Assembly: GCA_022266195.1 (NCBI GenBank) | Contig: WHVY01000007.1 | Location: forward strand, 3,162,001-3,226,000 | Reading direction: 5' to 3' | Source: Tetranychus cinnabarinus | Taxonomy: Eukaryota; Arthropoda; Arachnida; Trombidiformes; Tetranychidae | Length of the DNA stretch: 64,000 nt | Part shown: piece by piece, positions 1 to 12,631 of the stretch | Position numbering within the stretch: the stretch's first letter is position 1 | Layout: every line of letters starts with the position of its first letter | The notes under the pieces: generated by a model | What the model was told of the DNA's origin: nothing | What the model saw: only the letters and a program-made list of their open reading frames with translations | The model's database searches: none | Translations under genes and position numbers: made by a program

Positions 1-3000
1 CAATGAAACGTATTTTCAGCATTTCATGTTTCAATCAATAAACAATCTCCATCTGAAGAGACCAATCGAGCCAATTTACCTAATAAGATGAATGAATGCA
101 AAAATGCTAGAAAAGCTCAAAAATGAATTTCAATGAATTGATTTCCAAAAATAGGATGAAAGCAAAATCGATATTGAATTTGATTAGAATAAGCTTTTAG
201 ATTGAAACTAATTTCTGCTAATTGTTTCGACTAATCATCTTTTAATAGTTTGTTGCAAATCTAATGTTTTGTTTCTCAACTTGACATCCAATTATCATAA
301 TCGTGAATTCAGTTTCAATGAAAGAACTGTTGACCAAGAATTTGAATAATAATTTGCATTAATCTTTAAATATCGTTTCCTAAACCACAAAAGATGAGCA
401 TCGCGAGTGAAATCACTATTCAGTTGGATGGTGAAACAACATGATAAATTGTTATCACTTCCTGATGATAATACGGACAAAAATATTGAAACAAGTTTCA
501 TATTTAACTTGCTATTTGGTTAGAAAGTTTCACTTATTGAAGGAATCATTAAAAACAGTTAATCATGTCTGAATATTGTGTGAACCTTGTTGTTGCTATT
601 GTTTTTTACATCATCTAATTAACTGTTTACCACCCACTTTGTGGTTGTCATAGTTTTTGAAATGCAAATTTAAATCACCTAAATTTAAATTGTTTAACAA
701 ACAATTATTAAATCAATACTGTTGGTTACAATTTGTTTCAAATCTCACGTTTACTGTTTTGTCTTGTTTTCAGTGAAAGTTAATAGTTTAAATAATCACA
801 TTTGTTTACCTTTAGGTAATCAAAAAGTGGCGAAACAAACATTTTAAATTGTTAGCCGGAAACAAATTGTTAATCATTTTAACCTGTTTCCCTATCATCA
901 TCATAATAATCATTGTAACCATCATTTGTCTTTTCCCGATCAATCTATTAATAAAGGTTATTCGGTTAATTGTTTCAATTGTTTCTTTTGGCTTCTAATT
1001 GTTATGGTAATATATTGATCACTTTGATGACAATATCTTTCATCGGTCAAAGTGATTAAAGGTAAAAATTGATTTCTCCTGGTTTCAAGGGTTTAACCAT
1101 TTTTGAGTGATTCAGTTGGAATCAAATTCTGGTTTTTATTGGTTCACTTCAAAAGGTTTTATCAATTCAATGTAATTTACCTTTTTGAATTGAATGATTT
1201 GTTATGATTACGATTGATGATGATAGTTGGAGTTGATTAGTGTAAGAGGCTTAACCAAACAAATACAATAAACTAATTTGTTGAGCTTTTTTAACCCATT
1301 GTAAGAGTTATCCTTGAACCAGATTTTTTTCTGGTTACCTTCTTTAACTTCAAATTATAATAATTAACTAAATTGACAATCATCTTGCCAGGTTTATTGT
1401 GATTTTCAGGATAATTGAGCTTCCATTATATTGTCATATTACAGTCGAAAAGTTTATTTTAATTTCAATTTTGAAGCAAGAATTACAATTTACAATTTCT
1501 TGGGAGAATCTAAGATCTAATCAAAACAATCTCAACAAATTAGAGCTATAATGATAATCATGTAATACAATTATCATGGTGGTAGTAATGATGCAAATGG
1601 TGAGAGAGGAAATATTGTTAAATCTCACCTTTTCATCATTCATTTTATAATAACAATTTGATTAGAATCAAAAGCTAATCTGATCATCATTTGAATCTGC
1701 TACTTAATTAAGATTTGACAGGTTAAACAAACTATAGTTAACTGATCCAACTGATTTGAATTTTGGCACAGCAATCAAAATGCAAGTGAAGAAAGGATTG
1801 TCTGCTTCCAACAATTGATTGTTTTTTTCAATTAAATTGTTGTCAATAATTTTTCTTCAACAGTTGGTTTTAATGACCAGAATGACCAGAAAAAGGAGGA
1901 TTCAAATGTCAACACTGGCCAGGATTTGAATGAAACCTTTATTGTAAACTAAATAACAGCTTTTACCTTAACTTAATTTTGGTCAATTTACTGCTTCACA
2001 ACGGTTAATTATTGCGATTACATCTTTAATGGAGTTACAAGATGAATTATATATTATATCAATTATATCTAAATTATATCAATTTACTATTGATTTAGAT
2101 GAAACAATCTGGTTGTTGAAGGAATCAAATCAACAAGTAAAATAGCAAATGTGTGTTAATTTGCCAATAAGGTGGCAACACTAAGTGGTTTACAGTTAAC
2201 ACTGTAACTGTCACGTTATTAGATGTTAACACTTATGTAACTTTAGAGGCTAATAATGTATTAATACAATTGATTACAATTGTAATTCCTAATTAACAAC
2301 GTGTTTGCATTTTTTCTTGTTCTCAATCAAATTAGCCTTAAGCTACTAATTCAATTGTAGTTAGTTGGCTAATCAAACATTGTAAAACCTTGACTTGGAA
2401 AGTAATTGTGTTAACTTTGTAACAATTGCAAGTGACTTTTTAATGTAACTCGCTTGCTTTTAACAATCAATGGTTGATTAAATTTTCATTTTTCACTTTA
2501 ATAAATCATTTTGATTCTTTTTTTCGCTATTAAAGTTTAACACTGATTGATTTTGAAACAGTTCAATGTAATCTACAGATTATTTGGAGATTTAAATGAA
2601 TTGAGATTGAATTTGCTTAAAATAATTAAATGATTCGCATGTAGGTGTGTGTGTGAGTGTGTCTATAAGTATCAAGAGTGTTTTTTCACCACAAACTACC
2701 TTTAATGGGAATTGAAAAGTGAAAAAAGTTAACTGATGAGAGGAAGAAAAAAATATGCATGAGACGAGTTTCTGGAGACAGATCATCATTCAGATGATAC
2801 ATCAAATATCTAATCAAATTGAATAGGGAAAAGGTTTTGTTTCACTGTTTTTTTGTAACCGTTCAACAAATGATAATCGACCAAATAAAGAGACAATTGA
2901 AAGCAAAAACGATGTGATAATCGTTCAGGTGTGGGTGACAATGTCGACCAATTTACTGATTGTTTCCAAGTTATGATTTGCTTTTGTTTTTTCACTTTTA

Positions 3001-4468
3001 TGGGTTAACAGTCTTGAGTCTTCTTCCTTTGAGGATCTTGGAATTTGAATGGACAAATGGAAAGATAATTGCAGGGTGATCAGGAATTAAACAGGAAAAG
3101 TTGATTCCATTGATCGCCCACAATTAAGGGTGATTTAAAGTAATAACTGAATCTTGAAGTTGATCAACAGTTATGGAAATTGTTTGAGCAAATGTTTCAT
3201 TGTGACATCAGATTGTTACATTTGTTCAAATGGTTTGACAACCTTTCATTTTGCATTCATTTTGTTCATTCAACTTGGTAAAGATTGAACACAAATAAGT
3301 GATTAAACAAAAACGCCAAACAATTGATTGAATATATTTGTTTACTTGTTCAGTATCATGATGAAGGTATCAAAATAAACTGATCAATAAAAAAACACAA
3401 TCACAAATAGAGCTGATGATTGTTTAAGATTTTTGCTCAAATGTTTAAATTGAAATGAAATTGTTTGAAATTGATTGTGCATAGACAATAGTGGCTGCAA
3501 GTTTCACTATTTTTTGATTGCTCGTTAAATCAATTGATGAGAGGCAGTAATGATATCAAAATGATTAATCCATAAGTGAAGTGAACAAAATGTAAAAAAA
3601 GAGTTGAAAGGATAAGTCAATCAATTTTGAGGAGAAAAGCTGAAAATAAAATTATTCCAGTTAACCAGAAAACAAAATGCACTCAAATGATACTATTGAT
3701 GTACATCATGTTCTAATCAATTAACCTAACCAACAAGGTAACTGAGTAAATACAGAAATGAAAATGTAATACATCAATGAGGATTAATTGAGCAAAATAG
3801 GAAACTCTAAAAACATTTTTTTTCTGAAAAAAACATCCTTAACATGAAGCTGATTATAATGAGATGAAATTGAGGAGGAATAAAGACTTTATATAAAGAT
3901 TTAAATTGATCAAATCAACTATGAAACTGATGTGATGGAAATTTCATCTACTTGATAAATGATGTCGAATGGATTCAATGATTTCTCGTTGAATCATATT
4001 GAAAGGTATTTAGAATGTGATTTTCAGCTGAATGAGGAAGACAATTTAACGACAATTGATTAGGATTACACAATTAAAAGTAATCGAGCTTTTTGTCAGT
4101 CTTCTTTGTAAGAAACTGGTAATGAGAAGCAAAAAAACTTGTCCAGTTTGGTGAGTTTACACCAAAAAGTATCACTAATTTTATCGTTATACAAATAAAT
4201 GTTGGGAAGAAAGATGATGATAAAAACATGAGAGCAACCTGATGGTTGAACCAGTTCAGTCCAATATCTTTACCATCACTCGTTATCTTTATCATCTCCT
4301 CTAATGAGCTTCCTTTCATTCACTTAAGTGATCTTCCCAATTAAAAAGCTGCTTCCAGGTCGCTCTTCAGTTCCTCCATCTATTTCCTTGCTTCGACTTC
4401 ATCATGATTCTTCCCTTTATCTCTTTCTATTTTGACTCTCTTCTTCATTCATCATCATATTCATCGCC
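1..4468. other. A+T-rich intergenic or intronic DNA, no gene seen
   Basis: The stretch has many TTAATTG/CAATTAA words and short T or A runs. A low-complexity TATAT-rich patch lies near 2045-2095. The few short open frames have no domain, no convincing start context and hydrophobic random-looking composition, so I call none of them. It could be intergenic or part of a long intron of a gene off the left edge. Confidence 0.6.
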
Positions 4469-4906
4469 ATGGCCATAATAATCACCAACAGGTTAGTTGA
4501 GAGGTCATCAAGGTTCGCATTAAAAGAGTTGCAGAAATTAAATAAAGAAGAACAAGTTGAGGAAATTAACTTGGACAATTTAAATAGATGTACAATTAAT
4601 ATTAACAATTTGGTTAAATTGTCAACTCGTGAGTTACCAGTTTGTAATCGTTTCAAGAAAAGGCTTGTGTTTCATTTAAGTGTAGAGCTGTTGTACTGCT
4701 GTAGTCAGTTAATTATGTTGAATAATTTTATTGCCTTTTACCTGAGAATGAGGAGAAACTGTTCGTCAACCATAAACACAGACAAATTGCTTGATGCTGT
4801 AACCTGGTTTCACGAACTCGAAGAAAGTGTTTGCAGTGTTTCGTCTTTTCTTTCCTCGACTTGTGCTGCTCTTAAGGATTGTTTAATGTTATTAACGGTC
4901 CTTTAA
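4469..4906 (+). CDS. Possible small single-exon gene, unknown function
   Basis: This uninterrupted 145-codon frame starts at an ATG in a good context (GCCATGG), with an in-frame TGA 36 bases before it. The product is rich in Leu, Asn, Glu and Ser. The first half is charged and probably helical (RFALKELQKLNKEEQVEEIN near residues 15-34). The second half has eight cysteines and several hydrophobic helical stretches, ending in SSTCAALKDCLMLLTVL. There is no signal peptide and no domain I recognise. An AATAAA lies about 100 bases after the stop, near 5008. The protein looks better balanced than the Phe/Leu-rich chance frames elsewhere in the window, but no homology supports it. It could be a lineage-specific gene, an exon of a larger gene, or chance. 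Confidence 0.35.
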   Translation: MAIIITNRLVERSSRFALKELQKLNKEEQVEEINLDNLNRCTININNLVKLSTRELPVCNRFKKRLVFHLSVELLYCCSQLIMLNNFIAFYLRMRRNCSSTINTDKLLDAVTWFHELEESVCSVSSFLSSTCAALKDCLMLLTVL

Positions 4907-7900
4907 TTAGGATGATATTGTCATTAGAATAGTATTTAAATGTTACCACAAAAGGCCGTTCGTCTTTACTATCAAAACTATTAGCATCATTTGATTGTCA
5001 AATGATCAATAAATGTTGTGAAAAGCATTTGACCAAAATCACAAGTACGAAACAGTCAACAACTGCTAATTACATCATTGTCACGGTAATCATCACCATC
5101 ATTAACATTGAAGTTAAGATGCAATTAACTTTGTATTTGCACTATTGATCAAATCACTTTCAATGGCTTTCACATTAGCATAAATTTTTGATTGTTCAAT
5201 TCACACTTGCATGTTAAATTGATAAAGAACCAGCAAAAGCCAACAAAGCACCTACTTGATGAATCGATCAACAAATGACCAAGCAGTTTCGATAAGCAAA
5301 GTATACAATAAATTATCATAAAACATGTTAACCATAACTAATCAACAGTGAAGACCATTTGACATTTGAAAATCCCGATGTGCATAATGAAAGCAGCGGG
5401 TTAACAGTGATCAGAAAGTGTTTAAAATTGTTTTGAAACAACGAAAACACTAAATCAGTCACAATTACACCAGAGTAACAATCGAAGCATGATATTTGCG
5501 ATATAAAAGTTACTAAGAATAAACAATTTCCTAATGAAATGATAATAGTTGGTCAAGTTGAACAAAGCAAGGGAATGAGAAAAGGAAAGTCGACATTGAA
5601 AAAATGCGTTTTACTTTAGTTTTAAAACAATGGTCATTGTAAAACGGTAATTGTTTGATTGAACTATGCTGTGATTGGTTAATTGAATCAAGTTTAGGAA
5701 TGAAATTTGAGGTCAATTTGGAAAGTTGTGTAAATGGTTCCAATGAGAATAATGTTAGTAGACTGTTAATAAGCATTGAACATTGTTCGAATGAGACAAA
5801 TGATAGTAACAAAGTTTACAAATTGATTAAATGACAATTGGCTAATCAATAAGGTGCAATATTAGCCAAGTGTATTAAGCTGATTGAAAGGCTGAATCCA
5901 AGTGTAAATGATTATAAATGTTAAATATAAATATTTAATGCTAATGAATGGAGAAAGGGTTAAGAATGGTAACAATGGGAAAACTGGTTAATAGTTAACA
6001 GCATGAGAGGAGAAGAATTAAAGAGTTAAACGAAAGTGTTTGATGGTTGACAAGTGTTGTGATTATGATGTGACCGGTAAATTAATTTATCCTTAATTAC
6101 CTGGTTAACCTTCTATACCAAGAATCGAAGGGAAATAACTTGAAGTCAATTTTCTCATTGTTACGATAAAAATGTATCTTCTTATGAATCTCTTTTTTCT
6201 GTCGTCAGGTCAATAATATGTATCAAAGTGATTCAGATTGGACAGAGAGACAAATGATGGGAACAAATTCAGGTAATTTAGCTAATTGAATGGCATTAGG
6301 ATGGTGATGAGGTAAAAGGGAAAAATTGAAAGTTTCAAGGCAAAGTGAATGTTGACTTTTAAATTGCGCTACAGCTTTCAGTTAAGGTATAACAATAATA
6401 GTGTTTAACGTTATTAAATTAACTGATAAATGGATATATATAGTTGTGTATTTATGGGTGAAAGTGAAATGATGTATAACGAAAGGATGAAGATGAAACA
6501 AAAATGAAGTAAAGCACATCAGTAACGATAATAAATTGGTTGCTGTAGCACGCATAAGAAGGTATCGGGTAAATTGTAAAAAATTTGATAACTAAATAGT
6601 TAACCAAGGTCGCTATGAATACACCAATTAAGTAATAATTTAACATCTTTTTGATTGTGATTTAACTTGTTGATTGGTGTGATAATTGATTAACAATTTA
6701 TAATTAATAGTAACAGGATGAGTACATCGATCTGTTCGTGTTTTAGTGCGAGAACAAGATTGAGGTGGAAAAGCTCAACTTAACCTAAACCGAGTTAACA
6801 GATTATTTTGCTTGGTAAATGAAGATTTAAGGGAATACAAACACACTTGGTTGGTAAAGAAACACTGAAATTTTGAGTATGAATTTTAGATTGTTAATTA
6901 TACACGGAAAGTAATTATTGATTGTTAATATGAAGTTGTATTAGTAAATTGAATGGAGATTGAAAAGGTGAAAAAAGGAATTGTATGGCAAGAGTTAATG
7001 AAAATGTTTGGGTTGCACAGGAAAATGGGAAAATTAACAGAAAAGTATCAGAGATATTAGTCTCTTTCTTTGTCTCTTACCTGAATTTTTCATGATCCAG
7101 GGAACTTGTCAAAGTAATTTGACTCTGTGTCACAGGTTGATGATGAATGGGCATGATTGGTTGATTAGAATATAATAATTAAAATGTTGAAAGGTTGGTA
7201 GCAACAGGTTGGTGTAACAACAAATCACACAATTGGTTAGGTTAAAGAAAAGTTCAATCTCCTGGTCTTTTCTCGTCTGGCCAATGGGTTATTGACAAAA
7301 GGTTGTAATGACTGTTGATGTCGTTTGGTTTCTTTTCACAATCTTGCTTGTCTCATAAATCGAAGTAATGGTCAGTAAAGAAGAGTAGGTTGAACAAGTA
7401 GCCAAACCAAGAAGAGATAAAGAATAAGAAATGCTTAAAGGAAGAATAAACTTTCACTTCTCAAGATAATCTAAAGTCCATTTGAATGTTGAATGAAGAG
7501 GACGCAAAAATGGTATAAAGGCAACCCAGCAAGACGCTTCTTTGATCTAAAAATTAAATTAAAAATGGAATCGCATTAGTCTATTTTAAAGATAAATAGA
7601 TGACAGGGAAAGTAACAGTAAAAAGCAGAGTAAAATACAGATAAATGTAAATAAAGAAATAACAATAACATTGATGGCGAGTCTAACCAAAATGGGTGAC
7701 ACACTGGTTGACAAAGGCTAATTATCAGTTGGAAAATATTTACAGTGAAAATGGATCAACAAAGGTAAATAAAAGGAGTAGATTGAATGTCATCAAGTCA
7801 AGAATCATTAATGGTAAGAGTCAATTAAGTGAAATGGAAAGTTAATTGAAAAAATTAAATAAAACATAAGGTAAACTTACATAGAAAGGGATAAGCCAAA

Positions 7901-8100
7901 AGGAGTAAAAGTTTGCTTTCCGTTTTCACCAATTTTCAAAAGTCGGTTTCACTCCAAGTTAACAGATCATTAACAGTTGCAACGGCATCTAAAGTTAACA
8001 ATCAACTGCAATCAATTTAACGATTCTCGATTAGTTTTACTCATTTTTTTTCTACTCTGAAGTTGACTTATTTTCGTTTCGACGAACTTGCAAAACTCCT
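4907..8100. other. A+T-rich intergenic DNA, no gene seen
   Basis: No frame with recognisable protein character was found. The + strand becomes purine-rich (GAAAG, GGTAAA and TGAAAA words) from about 5.9 to 7.9 kb, as in the RFX7 intron further on. A 93-codon minus frame at 5531-5812 has no features and is not called. The right end probably merges into the HYOU1 promoter. Confidence 0.55.
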
Positions 8101-8262
8101 TTTTCGGTCCCAAAAATTTGACTACAGAGTCATCTAGTGATTAATTTTGGCTACACTTTACCGCTATGCTTTTTTTCGAATGTGGCGACATCTGTTGGTG
8201 GTTTTTCAGCCGGTGACGGAATGAACTTTGGGGGAAGAAAGGTGAGGGATAAAGTGTATTAT

Positions 8263-8281
8263 CCAATCAGCAGTTGCCACA
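8263..8281 (+). promoter_or_regulatory. ER stress response element-like site (CCAAT-N9-CCACA)
   Basis: CCAAT (8263-8267), nine bases, then CCACA (8277-8281) match the mammalian ERSE consensus CCAAT-N9-CCACG at all but the last base. The site lies about 250 bp upstream of the HYOU1 ATG, a gene that in vertebrates is induced by the unfolded protein response through such elements (NF-Y plus ATF6/XBP1). A TGACGG word lies at about 8214, and three CTATTTAA repeats at about 8328-8350 could serve as a TATA-like region. Function is inferred from spacing and gene identity. Confidence 0.45.
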
Positions 8282-8533
8282 CCACAGAGATTCAGCATTT
8301 GGATGCTGATTTTTCTGCTTCTATTTAATTCTATTTAATGCTATTTAACTACAATTAACTTTTTCCTTAATACTGATTTTTGTTTCATTCAGTATTCAAT
8401 TTGTTAATTCATTTTCTTACTTACTAAATTATCTTATTGTTAGTTTGCTGTTTTATATCTTTTAAGATTTTTGTTAACTTATTTATTGGACTGTCTTACA
8501 TTTTTACAGCTCTGTGTCAATTTGTGTCCAAAA

Positions 8534-11500
8534 ATGAGGTTATTCAATTTATTCTGGTTCTTTCTTGTCTCGTTGTCACTTTTTGGTCAAGGTATGTTAA
8601 TCTTTTTAAAATTTTCCTTTAATGGTTAATCTTATGTCCATAGTTATTAATTCCTCTATATCCATTAATTTCACCGAGATTTTTCATGGTTTTTTATGCG
8701 TATTATGACCAATGTTTATTCAGAACTTTATCTCAAAACATTATGTCGAATATAATTTCATGAACTTTCTTTGGACAATATGCTTTGGTTTACATTAATA
8801 TTCATTACAAATTTCATTGATGGTTCTTAATTTAATGTTTTACGTTCTCTTGCTTTGATTTCGATTCCTCACAGGTCATGGATTGGCTGTCATGTCAATC
8901 GATCTTGGCACCGAGTCTCTCAAAATAGCTATTGTGTCACCTGGTAAACCAATGGAGATTATACTAAATACAGACTCTCAGAGAAAGACTCCATTAGCTG
9001 TTGCTTTTCGGGATGGTGACAGGTTATTTGGAGAAGCAGCTCTATCAACGGTATGCAATTTCCAAATTCATTGAGGTCTAAATCTTTATCATTTCTAATC
9101 AATATCTATTATTTTTTGTTTTCTTAGGCTGTGAGATTCCCTGAGAAAGTCTTTACTCATTTCTTGGATTTGATTGGGAAAAATTACGATTCTCCAGCTG
9201 TTAAATTATTTAAAACTCGTTTCCCTTACCACAACATGACCAAAGATCCTGAAAAGTCCACTGTAATATTACATCATCCTGATGGTATGACCTTCACCCC
9301 AGAGGAAATTTTAGCCATGGTTCTGCATAAAGCAAAAAGTGATGCTGAAATTGCTGCAGGAGATAAGCAATCCATTAAAGATGCTGTGATCACTGTTCCT
9401 CCCTATTTTTCTCAAGCGGAACGACGTTCTCTCACACGTAGCGTACAAATGGCTGGGTTGAAAGTTCTTCAATTAATGAATACCAATACTGCTGTTGCTC
9501 TCAACTATGGAGCCTTCAGACGTAAAGATTTCAATGAAAGTAATCCCAATTTTGTTCTCTTTTATGAAATGGGAGCTTCATCAACTGTTGCTACTGTAGT
9601 TGCTTATCAAACGGTCAAAACAAAAGAAAGAGGTTTTGTTGAGTCAAATCCACAGCTAACCATCAAAGGAGTTGGATTCGACCGAAATTTGGGAGGTCTT
9701 GAAATGCAAATTCGTCTTAGAGATTATCTGGCTAAATTGTTTGTTGAACAGACAAAAAATAAATATCCAGTCCAATCAAATAAGCGTGCCATGGCAAAAC
9801 TTTTCAAGGAAGCAGGTCGTCTCAAGAAAGTCCTCTCTGCCAACACTGAACACGTTGCTCAAGTTGAGAATGTATTGAATGATATTGATCTTAAAGCTCC
9901 TGTAAAACGCTCTGACTTCGAAGATCTTTGTTCTGATCTTCTTGGAGACCGTCTCACTAAACCAGTTATGGTTGCTCTTGAGTCAGCTGGCTTGACAATG
10001 CAAGAAGTCGATCAAGTAATTTTATTCGGTGGAAATACTCGTGTTCCTAGAGTGCAACAAGCTCTTTTAGATTATTTTAAAATTAATGAGTTAGGTAAAA
10101 GTGTCAATGCAGATGAAGCTGCTGCCCTTGGTGGTGCCTATCAAGCTGCTCATCTCAGCAAAGGATTTAAAGTGAAAACTTTCATTGTTAAAGATGCTAA
10201 TCTATACCCAATACAAGTTGATTTTTCACGAGAAATTGTTGGAGAAGATGGATCCAAAAAGACTCGACTCATGCAAAGAGTTTTATTTACCCGCAATAAC
10301 TTGTATCCTACTAAAAAAGTATTAACATTCAGTCGACATTCTGACGACTTTGAATTCTTCATTAATTATGGTGATTTGCAGAGCTTCTTTTCTGAGGAAG
10401 ACATTGCTAACATCGGGTCTTTGAACATCACCAAAATACAAGTTAAAGGTGTGACCGAAGCCATGGCTAAACATAAAGATGAAAATAAAGAATACAAAGG
10501 TATCAGAGCTCATTTCCGTATGGATGAAAGCGGAATCTTGAACATGGAAAACGTTGAAACTGTTTTTGAGGCTAAAATAGAGGAACCCATTGAGGCAGAA
10601 AAGGGTAATGTTGTTGGAGATGCTTTTGCCAAATTTGGCAACACAATAAGCAAGCTTTTCGGTGGTGGAGGATCAGAAGAAGCAGTACCAACAACTGGTG
10701 AAGAGAAACCTGAAGAGCCTTCAAAAGAATCTGTTGATCAGTCAACTAATGAGTCAACCAATGGAGTTAATGGCACTGATAGCTCATCAAAGGCTTCACC
10801 CAATGTGACAGAGAAACAGGACCAAGCTGCAGCCCAAAACGTATCAGCAGAAAGTGCAACACCAGTAAAAACTGAGGTTAAAATCAAAACTATTAAGGAA
10901 CCAGTGATTGCTGAAAAGACTGATCTAGACTTGCCTCCTCTCGACGACAGTGAGATTAACTGGTCGATCAAAAAGTTGCAGGACTTGATTGCTAAAGACG
11001 AAGAGAAACACAAACGAGATGGAATGAAGAACAGTCTAGAATCTTTCATTACCGAAACAAAGATGAGACTTTACGAGAACGAATATGAGTCAGCTTCTAC
11101 TCAAGAGGAACGAGAAAAGATTTTAAAAGCCTTGGAAAGCACATCGGAATGGTTAGAGACCGAGGCTGATAGTGCTGATTCTAAGACTATCGAAGAAAAA
11201 TTATTCAGCCTAATGAAAACAGCACGTGATGTTTTCGAAAGAGTTAAGGAACACAAAGAACGCCCAGAAGCTTTAAAAGCTTTAAATGAAATACTTAACA
11301 TAAGTCGCATGTTTTATGAAGGTGCTCTTAATACATCAGCCGAAGATCAAATATTCACTGAAGTTGAAATAACAACTCTTGGTAAACTAGTCAAGGAGAC
11401 TGAAGTTTGGTTAGGAGAAGCAGTTTCTGAACAAGAAAGGATTCCCAGATTTGAAACACCAAAACTTTTAGTTCGATCTATTCAGGAGAAAATTGTGACA

Positions 11501-11857
11501 CTTGATCGAGAGGTTAAATATCTAATCAACAAAGCACGAACTACTCCACCAAAACCTAAGACAACTGACGATACAGCTAAACCAACTGAAAATGAAGCTG
11601 ATAGTTCCAGCGAAGGTGAACCAAACGATGAAACTATTAATATGGATCAAGCTACAGAAGATAATATTGTTAATGAAGTTGAAACTGATAGCAAAATTAA
11701 ATCTGATAAGCCATCTCAGAAGGCTGAATCTTCAGCTGAACAATCTACAACTGAGAAACCTCTAGAATTAAGTTCGAATGACGCAGACCAACAACCACAA
11801 CATTCCCAGAAACCTAAACCAACGGCCACTGTAGATGAACCACATACAGAGCTGTAA
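8534..11857 (+). CDS. HYOU1: Hypoxia up-regulated protein 1 (HYOU1/GRP170), ER Hsp70-like chaperone
   Basis: A large Hsp70-superfamily chaperone of the ER lumen that acts as holdase and as nucleotide exchange factor for BiP. Three exons are inferred: 8534-8591, 8875-9050 and 9128-11857, with GT-AG junctions in compatible phases, giving 987 residues (human HYOU1 is about 1,000). Residues 1-20 are a hydrophobic signal peptide. The nucleotide-binding domain covers about 24-425: phosphate-1 loop MSIDLGTESLKIAIV, DAVITVPPYFSQAERR near 163-178, FYEMGASSTVATVV, and FGGNTRVPRVQ near 378-388. A beta-sandwich follows, then NTISKLFGGGG, an acidic low-complexity loop (about 595-690), and a helical lid ending near 860. 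The C-terminus is HTEL, a KDEL-type retrieval signal. It converges on TMEM218 with 193 bp between the stop codons. The start is the first ATG giving a signal peptide. Confidence 0.97.
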
Positions 11858-12050
11858 CCTTTAATATCATTTGTAATTAATTATTTAGGAATCAAATTTG
11901 CAATTAATTTATATAATAATATACATTGATGTTTTCCTATTCAAACGAAACAAAAAATCAACCAAAGCGTTTACATTTTTTTTCTTTTCCTACTGTTTTC
12001 GCTTTCAAAAAGAAACAATGTAAAAAAGATTTTTTTATAATTCCATTTTA

Positions 12051-12631
12051 TCAAGATTCCTCATTCTCTTCTTTTACAGTTTCCTCTTCATTCTCATTTC
12101 GGTTTTTCTTATCCTTTTTTCGTTTCTTCTTTTTCTTTCCCTTTGTTTTGCTCTTTTCTTTTCCACTAACGCGTAAGAAGTCAACACTTGGTGCTCTTAA
12201 ACGTGTCATATTTTTGGCTATCCAGCGAGTATAAATGATCATAACACCAGCAATCGCAGCAATTACATTAACAAAGATAATCAGGATTCGCCAAAAGTGC
12301 ATCCAATCGGTTATTTGAGTGAGAAAAAAGGATTTGCCATTTTCTGGATAATCAACCAATTTTTCATCAACTGGTGACCGAGGGATAAGAAGTAGAAATG
12401 TTGTTATACAGGTTGATACAAACAGAATCAATGGACCCAATGATCTAATCAGATTGAATAAGAAAAATAAAAAAGATTGAAACCATGAAATCAAATTATT
12501 GTAGAGGAATATAAAATGTCATCTTACGTGTAAGGGGCTTTAGCTCTTCCGGTTAACAGCCAGACAAAAATCGAGACGGACCAAAGCAGACACAATAAAA
12601 ACAGTCCCGAACCGATTCCAAGTATTCGCAT
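12051..12631 (-). CDS. TMEM218: TMEM218-like ciliary transition-zone membrane protein
   Basis: Two exons are inferred on the minus strand: 12631-12528 and 12444-12051 (donor GTAAGA, acceptor ATTAG), giving 165 residues. The N-terminus MRILGIGSGLFLLCLLW and the following pattern fit TMEM218: helix 1 at about 5-26, a polar loop (TGRAKAPYT), helix 2 (LGPLILFVSTCITTFLLLIP) and helix 3 (FWRILIIFVNVIAAIAGVMI). In vertebrates TMEM218 belongs to the MKS/transition-zone module of primary cilia. Vertebrate TMEM218 is about 115 residues. This one adds a tail of about 50 residues made mostly of Lys, Arg and Glu (KGKKKKKRKKDKKNR), which is unusual and presumably cytosolic. The family call rests on N-terminal pattern and topology recalled from memory. 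Confidence 0.8.

Noticed and set aside
295..501. 68-codon minus frame with a signal-peptide-like start
   Set aside because: Short, no conserved feature, no supporting neighbours; typical chance frame in A+T-rich DNA.
4417..4656. 79-codon minus frame opposite the small ORF at 4469
   Set aside because: Antisense to a better frame; the Met/Asn-rich N-terminus is simply the ATCATC tract read backwards.
5531..5812. 93-codon minus frame
   Set aside because: No domain, Phe/Leu/Ser-rich, no start context; probably chance in purine-rich DNA.
8137..8328. 63-codon plus frame upstream of HYOU1
   Set aside because: Lies in the promoter/5' flank, overlaps the ERSE-like site and has no protein character.
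11926..12234. 102-codon plus frame after HYOU1
   Set aside because: Phe/Ser-rich mirror of the Lys/Glu-rich TMEM218 tail on the other strand.
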